Assembly: GCF_028290885.1 (NCBI RefSeq)
Contig: NZ_JAQGIZ010000194.1
Span: forward strand, 1-39,694
Direction of reading: 5' to 3'
Source: Phenylobacterium sp.
GTDB taxonomy: Bacteria > Pseudomonadota > Alphaproteobacteria > Caulobacterales > Caulobacteraceae
DNA: 39,694 nt
The notes beneath the pieces were generated by a model that was given only the letters and a program-made list of their open reading frames with translations, made no database searches and had not been told where the DNA came from. This document shows, piece after piece, positions 1 to 8,789 of the stretch (its first letter is position 1; the number at the start of each line of letters is the position of its first letter). A program made the position numbers and the translations under genes.

Positions 1-1
1 A

Positions 2-631
2 GAGACCTCTGGCGACCAGGCGGGGATCAAGTCGGCGACCCTGCAGGTCAAGGGGCCCAACGCCTACGGCTGGCTGAAGACCGAGGCCGGCGTCCACCGC
101 TTGGTGCGCATCTCGCCGTTCGACAGCGCCGCCAAGCGCCACACCAGCTTTGCTTCGGTCTGGGTCTATCCGGTGGTCGACGACACCATCGTCATCGACA
201 TCAATCCCGCCGACGTGCGCACCGACACCTATCGGGCCTCCGGCTCTGGCGGCCAGCACATTAACAAGACCGACTCGGCGGTACGCCTGACCCACATCCC
301 GACCGGCGTCGCCGTCGCCTGCCAGGCCGGCCGCTCGCAGCATCAGAACCGGGAAGAAGCCTGGAAGATGCTCCGCGCGCGGCTCTACGAACTGGAGCTT
401 CAGAAGCGCGAGGCCGACAAGCAGGCGCTGGAGGACCAGAAGACCGACATCGGCTGGGGCCACCAGATCCGCAGCTACGTCCTGCAACCCTACCAGATGG
501 TCAAGGACCTGCGCACCGAGGTGGAGACCTCCGACACCCAAGGCGTCCTCGACGGCGACCTCGACGCCTTCATGGGGGCGGCGCTCGCCCAGCGGGTGGG
601 CGTGACGCGGGACGCGGTGGAGAGCGCCTGA
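2..631 (+). CDS. prfB: Peptide chain release factor 2, C-terminal 209 residues (5' end outside window)
   Basis: Class I release factor that reads UGA/UAA stop codons and triggers peptide hydrolysis on the ribosome. The open frame runs in from the left edge, so the start and N-terminal domain are not visible. The GGQ tripeptide that enters the peptidyl-transferase centre is at bases 248-256, inside a [18 protein letters not shown] block. Upstream, a VRISPFDS segment carries the SPF tripeptide that distinguishes RF2 from RF1 (which has PxT). The [13 protein letters not shown] and [11 protein letters not shown] segments are typical of the RF2 C-terminus. The protein ends in a normal TGA. The programmed +1 frameshift site known in many prfB genes would lie upstream of the window and cannot be judged. 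Identification is secure. Confidence 0.97.
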   Translation, partial: ETSGDQAGIKSATLQVKGPNAYGWLKTEAGVHRLVRISPFDSAAKRHTSFASVWVYPVVDDTIVIDINPADVRTDTYRASGSGGQHINKTDSAVRLTHIPTGVAVACQAGRSQHQNREEAWKMLRARLYELELQKREADKQALEDQKTDIGWGHQIRSYVLQPYQMVKDLRTEVETSDTQGVLDGDLDAFMGAALAQRVGVTRDAVESA

Positions 632-643
632 CCGGACCTGAGA

Positions 644-1069
644 TTACTCCGCTGCTTCCGGGACCAGGCTTAACTGCTCGGGAACCGGCGGGACCAGCTT
701 GACGCTGCGGCCGGCGAAATAGGCGCCGGGCTCGACCGACAGCTGGCCGTGGGTGATGTCGCCGTCGACGCGGGCGGTGGCGTAGAGCTTGACGGTCCGC
801 GCGGTGATCGTGCCCGCCACCCGGCCGCGGATCTCGACGGCCTCGGCGGTCACCGCGCCCTCGACCTGGCCGGTCTCGCCGATCGAAAGGTGGGCCACGT
901 CGAGGTCGCCGCGTATTGCGCCGTCAAGCTGCACGTCGCCGTCGCTCTTCAGGTCCCCCTCGACGCTGACGTTCTCGGTGATCAGCGAGCAGGCGATGGG
1001 CTTGCGGCTCGGCGCGTCGGCGCTCTCGGGCCGGCTGGAGGGAACGGGTTTAGTCGGCTTGCTGAACAT
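644..1069 (-). CDS. Bactofilin (polymer-forming cytoskeletal protein)
   Basis: A 141-residue bactofilin. The core, about residues 28-120, is a run of short beta-helix repeats (VSVEGDLKSDGDVQLDGAI and similar), flanked by a proline/serine-rich N-terminal tail and a short C-terminal tail. Bactofilins self-assemble without nucleotide into membrane-associated filaments and recruit wall enzymes; in Caulobacter BacA/BacB act at the stalk, and in Hyphomonas a BacA homologue works with the M23 peptidase LmdC. Here the start codon lies inside the 3' end of the upstream M23 gene (20-nt overlap), so the two are co-transcribed and probably translationally coupled. This context supports a joint role in local peptidoglycan remodelling. 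The family assignment is firm; which morphological role it has here is inference. Confidence 0.9.
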   Translation of the reverse strand: MFSKPTKPVPSSRPESADAPSRKPIACSLITENVSVEGDLKSDGDVQLDGAIRGDLDVAHLSIGETGQVEGAVTAEAVEIRGRVAGTITARTVKLYATARVDGDITHGQLSVEPGAYFAGRSVKLVPPVPEQLSLVPEAAE

Positions 1070-2204
1070 AGGCCCCCGCCTTGACGAAACGATCCGGATT
1101 CTGCGCGCGGCCGTTCACCCACACCTCGTAGTGCAGGTGCGTGCCGGTGGAGCGGCCGGTGGAGCCCATGCCGCCCAGGCGCTGGCCGAGCGCGACCTGC
1201 TGGCCGACGGCGACCGAGATCACCGCCATGTGCGCATAGCGGGTCTTGAAGCCGCGGCCATGGTCGATCTCCACGGTGTTGCCATAGCCGGACCTGACGC
1301 CGGTGAACGACACCACGCCCGGCCCGGTCGCGTGGATCGCCGTCATCGGGGCGCCGGCGAAGTCGAGGCCGGAGTGGAAGGCCGGCTGGCCGGTGAAAGG
1401 GTCGTAGCGCACGCCGAAGCCGCTGGACTTCTCGGTTCCGGTGGTCGGCTCGGCGAAGGGAAGGGCCTGGGCCGCCTGCTCCAGGGCATGGGCCTCGCTC
1501 ATGTCGGCGGCGGCGTGCTGGATGCGGTCGGCGAAGCCCTCATCGACGTCGAGCACGGCGGCCAGCGCGCGGGGATCCTTGGTCTCGATCAGCGGCCCGC
1601 CCAGCGCGTCGCCCTTCGGCATGTAGGCCGCCGGCGTCAGCCCCGCGAGCCGGAACGCCAGGCGCAGGCGGTCGGCCCGGCTCTTGGCGAAGCTGTCGGC
1701 GGCGTCGAGCAGCCGCTCCTGGCTGACCCGCACCGTCTCGACGATGTGGGCCGGATTCTTGTCGCTGGAGGCCAGCGCCTGGTTGATCACCGGCGTCAGC
1801 GCCTCGGCCGCGCCCGGCGCGCCGCGGATGTCGGTGAGCAGCATGGCCAGCGCCGCGTGGCGTTTTTCGAGGTTCGCGGCCAGCGACAGGTTCGAGCCGC
1901 CGCCGGCGTTCAGCTCGGCCACCGCGGAGTTCAGCCGCGCCTGGCGGTCGGCGATCCAGCGTTCGTACTTGGCCTGGGTGCGGGCGATCTCGCGGTCGGC
2001 CGAGGAGGCCGAGAGCGCGTTGACCAGCATGGCGGCGCTGCAGACGCCCATCCACAGCGCGGCGGCCGACAGGGTCGCAGCCGCGGCCATCTGCTTTCTG
2101 GGGGTGAGGACGTAGCCCTTCATCTCACCGCCCGAGCGGACGTAGAGATGGCGTTCCGGGAATAGCTCGACGAGCGAGCGGCGGAGGCGCGCCAGACGTT
2201 CCAT
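1050..2204 (-). CDS. Membrane-anchored M23 peptidoglycan endopeptidase (LmdC-like)
   Basis: A 384-residue bitopic membrane protein. Residues 1-36 are basic and cytoplasmic, residues about 37-62 form one hydrophobic segment, residues about 65-180 look helical (coiled-coil-like, Arg/Glu/Ala rich), and residues about 255-375 are a LytM/M23 domain. The metal and catalytic set is complete: His277 and Asp281 (HSGLD), His325 (RYAHM), and His356/His358 (THLHYE). It is therefore expected to be an active zinc endopeptidase cutting peptide cross-links in the periplasm. It overlaps the bactofilin gene by 20 nt, the arrangement described for bacA-lmdC in related stalked bacteria, where the short cytoplasmic tail contacts the bactofilin. 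No clear ribosome-binding site is seen ahead of the chosen ATG. Function as the bactofilin client is inferred from context. Confidence 0.88.
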   Translation of the reverse strand: MERLARLRRSLVELFPERHLYVRSGGEMKGYVLTPRKQMAAAATLSAAALWMGVCSAAMLVNALSASSADREIARTQAKYERWIADRQARLNSAVAELNAGGGSNLSLAANLEKRHAALAMLLTDIRGAPGAAEALTPVINQALASSDKNPAHIVETVRVSQERLLDAADSFAKSRADRLRLAFRLAGLTPAAYMPKGDALGGPLIETKDPRALAAVLDVDEGFADRIQHAAADMSEAHALEQAAQALPFAEPTTGTEKSSGFGVRYDPFTGQPAFHSGLDFAGAPMTAIHATGPGVVSFTGVRSGYGNTVEIDHGRGFKTRYAHMAVISVAVGQQVALGQRLGGMGSTGRSTGTHLHYEVWVNGRAQNPDRFVKAGAYVQQAD

Positions 2205-2342
2205 GCGTTCGCGGAGGTCCCCAGCCTTTGAACCCGGCGATATGCGATGAGATTTTAACGGCGCGCAAGACGCCTTGCGCCGATTCGCAGCTCAAGCATG
2301 GCTCGCCCAGGCGGCGGCGTGCGACGGCGGGTCGCGGCGTGT

Positions 2343-2804
2343 TTAGAGCGCCTTAACCGCGTCCAGCACCGCCTTGGCGTGGCCGGCCACCTTCACCTTG
2401 CGCCAGATGCGCCGGATGACGCCGTCGCGGATCAGGAAGGTCGAGCGCTCGATGCCCATGTACTCGCGCCCGTAGAGCTTCTTCGCCACCCAGCTTTCGA
2501 ACCGCTCGATGACGCCGCCTTGCGGGTCCGAGCCCAGCCGGACGGTCAGGCCGTACTTGCCGGCGAACTTTTCGTGGCTCTTCACGCTGTCCTTGGAGGC
2601 GCCCACCACGGTCGCACCCGCCTTGGCGAACTCGGGCGCCAGGGCGGTGAAGTCCTGGCCCTCCATGGTGCAGCCGGTCGTATCGTCCTTCGGATAGAAG
2701 TAGAGCACCAGGGTCTTGCCCTTGAAGTCCGCCAGGCGAATCGGGCCTTCGGCGCTTTCAAGCTCGAAGTCGGGGGCGGCTGCGCCCTCTGTGATCTTGC
2801 TCAT
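2343..2804 (-). CDS. bcp: Thioredoxin-dependent thiol peroxidase (BCP/PrxQ family)
   Basis: A 153-residue peroxiredoxin that reduces hydrogen peroxide and organic hydroperoxides in the cytoplasm. The peroxidatic cysteine is Cys45 in DDTTGCTMEGQDF, preceded by the FYPKD segment typical of the family. No other cysteine is present, so this is a one-Cys form without the resolving Cys found in many BCPs; it would need an external thiol for recycling. The start is supported by an AAGGA Shine-Dalgarno seven bases upstream, which overlaps the stop region of tyrS; only 11 nt separate the two genes, so they form an operon. A 138-nt gap separates it from the downstream M23 gene. Confidence 0.93.
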   Translation of the reverse strand: MSKITEGAAAPDFELESAEGPIRLADFKGKTLVLYFYPKDDTTGCTMEGQDFTALAPEFAKAGATVVGASKDSVKSHEKFAGKYGLTVRLGSDPQGGVIERFESWVAKKLYGREYMGIERSTFLIRDGVIRRIWRKVKVAGHAKAVLDAVKAL

Positions 2805-2815
2805 CGGGTGTTCCT

Positions 2816-4138
2816 TCAGACGGGTTTCACCAGGACGATCTTCTTCTTGCCGGCGGCGAGCTTGACGACGCCTTCGACCAGATCGGCGGCGGTCACCGTG
2901 CGGTTGGCGTCGAGCTCGGCCTTGTCGTTGACCCGCAAGCCGCCGCCCTGCGCCAGCCGCCGGGCCTCGCCGCGCGAACCCGCCAGGCCGGCGTCGGCGG
3001 CCAGGGCCGCCAGCACGATGCCCGCCTCGAGCTCCGCCGCCGGTACCTCATGGGTGGGCAGGTCGTCGGAAAGCCGGCCCTGCTCGAACGCGGCCTCGGC
3101 CGCCGCGGCGGCCTTGGCGGCCTCCTCGGCTCCGTGGAGCAGGGTCGTGGCGGCGTTGGCCAGCACCTTCTTGGCCTCGTTGATCTGGGCGCCCGGCAGG
3201 GCCTCCAGCAGGGCGATCTCGCCGAGCGGCAGGTCGGTGAACAGCCGCAGGAACCGTCCGACGTCGGCGTCCTCGGTGTTGCGCCAGAACTGCCAGTAGT
3301 CGTACGGCGAGCGCATGTCGGCGTTCAGCCACACGGCCCCGCCCACCGTCTTGCCCATCTTGGCGCCCGAGGCGGTGGAGAGCAGCGGCGTGGTCAGGCC
3401 GAAGGCCGGCTTCTGGTCGACCCGGCGGATCAGCTCGACGCCGTTGACGATGTTTCCCCACTGGTCGGAGCCGCCCATCTGCAGGACGCAGCCCAGCCGC
3501 CGCTCCAGCTCCAGGAAGTCCACCGACTGCATCAGCATGTAGTTGAACTCGAGGAAGGTCATCGGCTGCTCGCGCTCGAGCCTAGCCTTCACGCTGTCGA
3601 AGGCCAGCATCCGGTTGATGGTGAAATGCACGCCGAACTCGCGCAGGAACTCCACGTAGCCGAACTTCGAAAGCCAGGTGTCGTTGTCGACCATGACCGC
3701 GTCGGTCGGCCCGTCGCCGAAGGTCAGGAACCGCTCGAAGGTCCCCTTGATGGTGGCGATGTTGCCCTGGATCTGCGCCTCCGTGAGGAGAGGGCGCGAT
3801 TGGTCCTTGTCGGTCGGATCGCCCACCTTGGTGGTGCCGCCGCCCATCACCACGACCGGCTTGTGGCCGGCCTGCTGGAAGCGGCGCAGCATCATGATCT
3901 GAATGAGGGAGCCGACGTGCAGGCTGGGCGCGGTGGCGTCGAAACCGATGTAGCCCGCAATGGGACCGGCCTTAGCCGCGGCGTCCAACTCCGCGGGATG
4001 GGTGATCTGGTGGATGAACCCGCGCGCCTGCATGGTGCGCAGGAACTCGGACTCGAACGGCTGGTCGGACATTTCGGCGATCTCGGGAAGTCGGTCGCCG
4101 GGCTCTAGCACGGCGGGGTCGCGGAATTCGAGGGACAT
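2816..4138 (-). CDS. tyrS: Tyrosine--tRNA ligase
   Basis: A 440-residue class Ic aminoacyl-tRNA synthetase that charges tRNA-Tyr. The HIGH-type signature is LHVGSL (His74-Ser77 region), the tyrosine pocket includes GGSDQWGNI (residues 222-230), and the KMSKS-type loop is KMGKT (260-264). An S4-like RNA-binding domain occupies about residues 370-440 ([15 protein letters not shown]). The frame is open further upstream to 4318, but ATG 4138 has an AAGGAG Shine-Dalgarno six bases ahead and was chosen. A shorter start at 4072 (MSDQPFES) fits the usual N-terminus of the family but lacks a clear ribosome-binding site. It is transcribed with bcp and divergently from anmK. Confidence 0.96.
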   Translation of the reverse strand: MSLEFRDPAVLEPGDRLPEIAEMSDQPFESEFLRTMQARGFIHQITHPAELDAAAKAGPIAGYIGFDATAPSLHVGSLIQIMMLRRFQQAGHKPVVVMGGGTTKVGDPTDKDQSRPLLTEAQIQGNIATIKGTFERFLTFGDGPTDAVMVDNDTWLSKFGYVEFLREFGVHFTINRMLAFDSVKARLEREQPMTFLEFNYMLMQSVDFLELERRLGCVLQMGGSDQWGNIVNGVELIRRVDQKPAFGLTTPLLSTASGAKMGKTVGGAVWLNADMRSPYDYWQFWRNTEDADVGRFLRLFTDLPLGEIALLEALPGAQINEAKKVLANAATTLLHGAEEAAKAAAAAEAAFEQGRLSDDLPTHEVPAAELEAGIVLAALAADAGLAGSRGEARRLAQGGGLRVNDKAELDANRTVTAADLVEGVVKLAAGKKKIVLVKPV

Positions 4139-4323
4139 GGCAGGCTCCTTGGAATTGAAGGAGGCCGACGCGCTGGAGTTTGGGTGGAATTGCGCCGGCC
4201 GGAGAGAGCAGGCGCAAAGGGTCGGTCGCCTGCGGCTAGGGCAGGCGGTAATAGCGGCCGGAGAGGGCGGCTTTGCCGAACATGGCGGCTGACTAAGCGC
4301 CGCGGTCGTGGCAGTCAAGCTGC

Positions 4324-5442
4324 ATGCGCGTACTGGGATTCATGACCGGCACCTCCCTCGACGCCGTCGACATGGCGGTGCTGGAAACCGATGGCGAGGC
4401 CATCTCCGCCTTCGGGCCGGCCGGGGAGCGCAAGCTCACCGACGCCACCCGCGACCTCATGCTGGAGGCCACCAAGCAGGCGCTGGCCTGGCCGCGCGGC
4501 GCGCCGGAGCCGGCCATCTTCGCCGAGGCCGCGAGGGCCGGCGCGGAGGAGCATTTCGCCGCGGCGCAGGAGTTCCTGGCCGCCAACGGCCTCAAATGGC
4601 CCGACATCGACCTGATCGGCATGCACGGCCAGACCGTGCTGCACGAGCGCCCCAGGGAAGGCCGGGTCGGCCGCACCGTGCAACTCGGCGACGCCGCGCT
4701 GCTGGCGGCCAAGGCCGGCGTCCCGGTGGCCCACGACTTCCGCATCGCCGACGTCGCCGCGGGCGGGGAGGGGGCGCCGCTGGCCCCCATCTACCACCTG
4801 GCCCGCGCCCGGGCGTCCGGTCTCGAAGCTCCGCTGGCCGTGCTGAACATCGGCGGCGTCGCCAACGTCACCTTCTGGTCGGCCAAGGACTTTGGGGGCG
4901 ACGAGATCGCGGCCTTCGACACCGGCCCCGGCAACGGCATGATCGACCTGATGGTGCAGGCGAGAGGCGCCGGGCGCTTCGACGACAAGGGCCGCTACGC
5001 CAGCGTCGGCCAGGTGAACGCCGGCGTGCTGGCGGGCCTGCTCGGACATCCCTACTTCGCCGCCCCGCCGCCCAAGTCCCTCGACCGCTTCGACTTCTCT
5101 CTCGAGCCGTTGGAAAAGCTGGAGCTGGAGGACGCCGCCGCCACCCTGGTGGCGTTCATGGCCGAGGCCGTGCGCGTGGGCTTCGAGATGATGGGGCAGA
5201 GCCCCCGCGAAGTGGTGGTCACCGGCGGCGGCCGCCACAATCCGGAGATCATGAAGGCGCTGGCCGAACGCCTGCCCATGCCGGTGAACGCCGCTGAGAC
5301 CCACGGCTGGCGCGGCGACTCCATCGAGGCCGAGGCCTTCGCCTACCTCGCCGCCCGCACGGCCCGCGGCCTGCCCATCAGCTTCCCCAAGACCACCGGC
5401 GTGCCGAGGCCGATGACCGGCGGCAAGATCGTGAAGCCCTGA
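4324..5442 (+). CDS. anmK: Anhydro-N-acetylmuramic acid kinase
   Basis: A 372-residue ASKHA-fold kinase. It hydrolyses the 1,6-anhydro ring of anhydro-MurNAc and phosphorylates it to MurNAc-6-phosphate, a cytoplasmic step of murein recycling. The N-terminal phosphate-binding motif is GTSLDAVD (residues 9-16), the substrate/acid-base motif is [13 protein letters not shown] (Asp199 matches the catalytic Asp of the family), and the adenosine motif is VVTGGGRHN near residue 302. The length is normal. The ATG at 4324 puts the GTSLD motif at the usual distance from the N-terminus, although no obvious ribosome-binding site precedes it. It is divergent from tyrS with 185 nt between the start codons, a conserved pairing in alphaproteobacteria. 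Confidence 0.95.
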   Translation: MRVLGFMTGTSLDAVDMAVLETDGEAISAFGPAGERKLTDATRDLMLEATKQALAWPRGAPEPAIFAEAARAGAEEHFAAAQEFLAANGLKWPDIDLIGMHGQTVLHERPREGRVGRTVQLGDAALLAAKAGVPVAHDFRIADVAAGGEGAPLAPIYHLARARASGLEAPLAVLNIGGVANVTFWSAKDFGGDEIAAFDTGPGNGMIDLMVQARGAGRFDDKGRYASVGQVNAGVLAGLLGHPYFAAPPPKSLDRFDFSLEPLEKLELEDAAATLVAFMAEAVRVGFEMMGQSPREVVVTGGGRHNPEIMKALAERLPMPVNAAETHGWRGDSIEAEAFAYLAARTARGLPISFPKTTGVPRPMTGGKIVKP

Positions 5443-5527
5443 TCGTCAAATCGGCCGGTTGTCGCCCACCTCGAATTTTTGTCTCGGTTCACCGTGGCGG
5501 ACCCCCTGGCTGTCCGTCGGTTTACCA

Positions 5528-5670
5528 TGACTAGCGCTATATGTGGTGCGTGTCAGTACATATGATGAGCATATATTGCGTCTTGATAGAATATAGTCTG
5601 AGTTATGCTTAACTACTCTCGTATTAACGGTCTCCCTACCAACCTGACTCTACAACGCGTGCCGGTCAGG
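5528..5670 (+). promoter_or_regulatory. AT-rich leader with several inverted repeats upstream of the CAP-domain gene
   Basis: This stretch is strikingly AT-rich against its surroundings. It contains ATATG-N5-CATAT (about 5567-5581), a wider ATATGT/ACATAT pair around it, two TTAAC words ten bases apart (about 5610-5634), and CCTGAC (5643-5648) facing GTCAGG (5665-5670). Together these look like a regulated promoter region for the gene starting at 5690. No consensus -35/-10 pair could be fixed with confidence and the binding proteins are unknown. Confidence 0.4.
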
Positions 5671-5689
5671 ACGTGCTGAGAGTTCGGGA

Positions 5690-6325
5690 ATGCTTCGTCT
5701 GGGTGTTGGGATTCTGTTTACCGTCTCCGCTTTTCTTGTGGCGGTCGCGGCGCCTGTGGCCGCGTGCGCCAGCCAGGTCGACGACGCGGTGCTGGCCGAG
5801 CTCAATCAGGCGCGGCAGCATCCCGCCCAGTATGCGCGCAGCCTGCAGATCCAGCGGGTGACCGCGCGCCAGGAGGCCGGCGACGACGCCGACCCGAACG
5901 CGCTCGCGGAGGCCATCGAGTTCCTGGAGCGCCAGGCTCCGTTGGAGCCGCTCAGCCGCGACCCGCGGCTGGACGCGGCGGCTGCGGACCACGTGGCGGC
6001 CCAGGGCGCCAGCGGACAGGTGGGCCATGGCGAGTTCGCCCGCCGCCTGCGCTCGCACGTGATGGGCGCCAGCCTCGCCGGCGAAGACATCTACTACGGT
6101 GAGTACGGCGAGCAGAACGCCCGCGAAGTCGTCCGCCGCCTTATCGTCGACAAGGGCGTCCCGGACCGGGGCCACCGGGCGAACATCTTCGGGGCCGGGT
6201 TCCAGGCGGGCGGCGTCAGCTGCGGCCCGCACGCGGTCTACGGATCGATGTGCGTCATCGACTTCGCGGGCGGGCAGTTGCTCGGCCGCGCCGCCAGTCC
6301 TCAGTCCTTGGCGCGTTCCTGGTAG
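5690..6325 (+). CDS. Secreted CAP-domain (SCP/PR-1-like) protein
   Basis: A 211-residue exported protein. Residues 1 to about 26 form a Sec signal peptide (hydrophobic core, then APVAACA). The rest matches a CAP fold: an N-terminal helix with [20 protein letters not shown], a GHGEF segment that supplies the first conserved His, a GEDIYYGEY segment with the conserved Glu, and a [14 protein letters not shown] segment with the second conserved His and the HRxNIF signature. Bacterial CAP proteins are periplasmic or extracellular and mostly of unknown function. The last 25 nt overlap the 3' end of the convergent efp gene. A distinctive AT-rich regulatory region precedes it. Substrate and role are unknown. 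Confidence 0.85.
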   Translation: MLRLGVGILFTVSAFLVAVAAPVAACASQVDDAVLAELNQARQHPAQYARSLQIQRVTARQEAGDDADPNALAEAIEFLERQAPLEPLSRDPRLDAAAADHVAAQGASGQVGHGEFARRLRSHVMGASLAGEDIYYGEYGEQNAREVVRRLIVDKGVPDRGHRANIFGAGFQAGGVSCGPHAVYGSMCVIDFAGGQLLGRAASPQSLARSW

Positions 6326-6867
6326 GAGCCGTCCTCGGTGAGGATCACGACGCGCGTGCCGGCGGCGATATAGGGCGGCACCATGATCCGCGCGCCGTTG
6401 CTGAGGATGGCCGGCTTGTAGGAGGACGAGGCGGTCTGGTTCTTCACCGCCGGCTCCGTCTCGACGATGTCGAGGGTCACAAGGCGCGGAAGCTCCAGCG
6501 CGATGGGCACGCCCTCGTGCGTCGAGAGCGTCACCGTCATCCCGTCCTGCAGCCAGATCGCCGCGTCGCCGACGACCTCCGGGGTGGCCACGACCTGGTC
6601 GTAGGTCTCAGGGTTCATCAAGTGGAACCCCTCGCCGTCCTGGTAGAGGAAGGTGAAGTTCCGATCGTCCACGAAGGCGCGCTCGACCTGCTCGGTGGTG
6701 CGCCAGCGTTCCGACACCTTCACGCCGTCCGAGATGCGGCGCATGTTCAGTTGCGTCACCGGCGTGCCTTTGCCGGGATGGATGTTCTCGGCAGTCAGGA
6801 CGACGTAGAGCTTTCCCTCCATGTCGACGACGGCCCCCTTGCGGAGCGAGCTGGCGGCTACTTTCAA
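6301..6867 (-). CDS. efp: Elongation factor P
   Basis: A 188-residue EF-P, the factor that binds between the P and E sites and rescues ribosomes stalled at polyproline. The KOW-like N-terminal domain carries the modification loop IHPGKGTP with Lys33, the residue beta-lysylated by EpmA/EpmB in bacteria that have this pathway. The C-terminal OB domains end in [31 protein letters not shown]. The start is a TTG at 6867: it gives the exact family N-terminus ([11 protein letters not shown]), has GAGGGA seven bases upstream, and yields the normal length; the frame is open further upstream but that part is unrelated. It is divergent from epmA, whose product modifies it. The 3' end overlaps the CAP gene by 25 nt. 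Confidence 0.96.
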   Translation of the reverse strand: MKVAASSLRKGAVVDMEGKLYVVLTAENIHPGKGTPVTQLNMRRISDGVKVSERWRTTEQVERAFVDDRNFTFLYQDGEGFHLMNPETYDQVVATPEVVGDAAIWLQDGMTVTLSTHEGVPIALELPRLVTLDIVETEPAVKNQTASSSYKPAILSNGARIMVPPYIAAGTRVVILTEDGSYQERAKD

Positions 6868-6988
6868 GTCGGTATCCCTCGATGACGGCGGCCGCGCTGT
6901 GATCACGCGCGATTCCGCTAAGCAAATTGTTGTCGCGCCCCTATAGCGATTGGCGCCGAAATCGCCAGCCCCCCACCGGTCGCACGCC

Positions 6989-8044
6989 TTGCCCGAAGAC
7001 CAAGCCTCGCCCTGGTGGAGTCCCGGCCGGCACGCCGACCGCCGGCCGTTCCTGCTGGCCCGCAACCGCATCACCGCCGCCGTCCGCGCCTGGTTCGAGG
7101 CCCGCGAGTTCGTGGAGGTCGAGACGCCGGGCCTGCAGGTCTCGCCGGGCAATGAAGCGCACCTGCATGCCTTCGCCACCGAAGCCGTAGGCCACGCCGG
7201 CGGGCGGACCCCGCTCTACCTGCGCACCTCGCCGGAGTTCGCCGCCAAGAAGCTGCTGGCCGCCGGCGAGACCCGGACTTTCGAGCTCGCCCGCGTCTGG
7301 CGCAACCGCGAGCGCGGACCGCTGCACCATCCGGAGTTCACACTGCTGGAATGGTATCGGGCCGGCGAAACCTACGAGACGCTGATGGCCGACTGCGCGA
7401 GCCTGCTGGCGGTCGCGGCGGAGGCGGCCGGCGCCGGCGTGCTCAGCTTCAAAGGCCGTAGCGTCGATCCGCTCGCTGAGCCGGAGCGAGTGACCCTGGC
7501 CGAGGCCTTCGAGCGTTTCGCCGGGATCGACCTGCTCGCCACCGTCCAGGCCGACGGCGCCACGGACCGTGACGGGCTGGCCGCCGCGGCTGCCGGCCAG
7601 GGGATCCGGGTCGCGCCCGACGACACCTGGGCCGACGTGTTCAGCCGGGTGCTGGTGGAGAAGGTTGAGCCGAATCTCGGCCGCGACCGGGCCACTATCC
7701 TCTGCGAATATCCGGTCGGCGAGGCCGCGCTCGCCCGGCCCAAGGCCGCCGACCCGCGCGTCGCCGAGCGCTTCGAGCTCTATGCCTGCGGCGTGGAGCT
7801 GGCCAACTGCTTCGGCGAACTCACCGATGCGGCCGAACAGCGCCGCCGCTTCGAAGCCGAGATGGCCGAGAAGGCCCGTGTCTACGGCGAACGCTATCCC
7901 ATCGACGAGGACTTCCTGACGGCGCTGGCGCAGATGCCACAGGCGAGCGGCGGCGCGCTCGGCCTCGACCGCCTGGTCATGCTGGCTGCCGGCGCGAGCC
8001 GCATCGAGCAGGTGCTGTGGGCGCCTGTCGCTGAGACGTCCTGA
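6989..8044 (+). CDS. epmA: EF-P--(R)-beta-lysine ligase (EpmA/GenX/PoxA)
   Basis: A class II lysyl-tRNA-synthetase paralogue lacking the tRNA-binding domain. It attaches (R)-beta-lysine to the conserved Lys of EF-P. Visible class II motifs are motif 1 ([19 protein letters not shown]), motif 2 ([28 protein letters not shown]) and motif 3 ([14 protein letters not shown]), with [13 protein letters not shown] before motif 3. From TTG 6989 the protein is 351 residues and begins [21 protein letters not shown], like homologues. Another TTG at 6950 would add 13 residues; neither has a good Shine-Dalgarno, so the start is uncertain. Divergent position next to efp, and epmB 1.2 kb downstream, make the assignment strong. 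Confidence 0.95.
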   Translation: MPEDQASPWWSPGRHADRRPFLLARNRITAAVRAWFEAREFVEVETPGLQVSPGNEAHLHAFATEAVGHAGGRTPLYLRTSPEFAAKKLLAAGETRTFELARVWRNRERGPLHHPEFTLLEWYRAGETYETLMADCASLLAVAAEAAGAGVLSFKGRSVDPLAEPERVTLAEAFERFAGIDLLATVQADGATDRDGLAAAAAGQGIRVAPDDTWADVFSRVLVEKVEPNLGRDRATILCEYPVGEAALARPKAADPRVAERFELYACGVELANCFGELTDAAEQRRRFEAEMAEKARVYGERYPIDEDFLTALAQMPQASGGALGLDRLVMLAAGASRIEQVLWAPVAETS

Positions 8045-8053
8045 GCGCGCGGG

Positions 8054-8653
8054 TCAACGCGTCGGCGGCCGCGTGGCGATCTGATGCAGTTCTTCGTCGC
8101 TCGGCGGGCGGCCGTTCGGCGTCACCTCGTCCACGGCCTGCGGCAGCACGTGGGCGAGGTCAGTGAGCAGCGCGTCGCGCGGCATCCCGGTCTGCTGTTG
8201 CAGCGCCTGCACGGCGCCTTCGCCCAGCGCATCGGCCACCTGCGGCGGCGCGAGCGGCTGGTTGGCGCCGTGCTGGACCCAGGAATTCACCTGCTGGCCG
8301 TAGCCTTTCTGCTGGAAATGGTCGATCAGCGCGCCCAGCGCCCCGGCCCCGCCAAGGCTGCCCAGCACGCCGGCGAGGCCGCCGCCGCCGAGCAGGCCGC
8401 TAAGGCCGCCCAGCAGCCCGCCGCCGGCGGATTGCGGCATCTGGCCGGGTGTGGCGCCGCTGGGCTGCTGGTCCCGCGGATCGAAGCTTCGGTTCTCGGC
8501 CGCGGCGCCATGGGAAGCCTCGTAGCTCCGAACCGCCTTGACCAGCAGCGCGAGCATCACCCCGGCCGCCACCGTGCCGCCCAGACCCGGTTGCGGAGCG
8601 CCCTGTGAGCGAGCGCCGCCCACGCTTCCAAGAATCTGATCCAGCAACGCCAT
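8054..8653 (-). CDS. YidB-like / DUF937 family protein
   Basis: A 199-residue protein that begins MALLDQILGSVGG, like E. coli YidB. Residues about 22-36 are moderately hydrophobic, followed by a variable linker, then a glycine/leucine-rich low-complexity stretch (roughly residues 70-105) and a helical C-terminal domain (ALIDHFQQKGYGQQVNSWV, ADALGEGAVQALQQQTGM). YidB-family proteins have a solved fold but no established activity. ATG 8653 was preferred over ATG 8659 because a GAGG lies eight bases ahead of it. An EcfG-like promoter (8688-8712) reads into the gene about 28 nt before the start, so general-stress control is likely. It sits tail to tail with epmA. Confidence 0.75.
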   Translation of the reverse strand: MALLDQILGSVGGARSQGAPQPGLGGTVAAGVMLALLVKAVRSYEASHGAAAENRSFDPRDQQPSGATPGQMPQSAGGGLLGGLSGLLGGGGLAGVLGSLGGAGALGALIDHFQQKGYGQQVNSWVQHGANQPLAPPQVADALGEGAVQALQQQTGMPRDALLTDLAHVLPQAVDEVTPNGRPPSDEELHQIATRPPTR

Positions 8654-8687
8654 GTCCATGTCCTCAAGAAAGGTCCCCGCGCATTCC

Positions 8688-8712
8688 AACCGGCGGGGCG
8701 CCCAGTCGTTCC
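8688..8712 (-). promoter_or_regulatory. EcfG/sigma-T-type promoter reading toward the YidB-like gene
   Basis: On the minus strand, GGAAC (8712-8708) is followed after exactly 16 bases by GGTT (8691-8688). This matches the alphaproteobacterial general-stress promoter pattern GGAAC-N16/17-(C)GTT except for the first -10 base. The predicted start of transcription near 8681 lies about 28 nt before the ATG at 8653. Confidence 0.6.
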
Positions 8713-8728
8713 CTTCTGCGTGAGGGCC

Positions 8729-8753
8729 GGAACGGGCGGGCGCCCCGTGGGTT
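8729..8753 (+). promoter_or_regulatory. EcfG/sigma-T-type promoter reading toward the DUF3597 gene
   Basis: On the plus strand, GGAAC (8729-8733) is followed after exactly 16 bases by GGTT (8750-8753), the same -35/-10 words and spacing as the facing promoter at 8688-8712. The predicted transcript start near 8762 leaves a leader of about 28 nt before ATG 8790. The two -35 elements are separated by 16 nt. Confidence 0.6.
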
Positions 8754-8789
8754 GAGGATCGTTCCAATAACGTCGTTCAGGAGCCTCCG

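Noticed and set aside
789..2165. Long open frame opposite the M23 peptidase gene
   Set aside because: Arg/Gly/Ala/His-rich translation with no family similarity; it is the antisense of a clearly coding gene in GC-rich DNA.
5610..5634. Two TTAAC words considered as a CtrA site
   Set aside because: Spacing is ten bases between words, not the TTAA-N7-TTAA arrangement of CtrA boxes.
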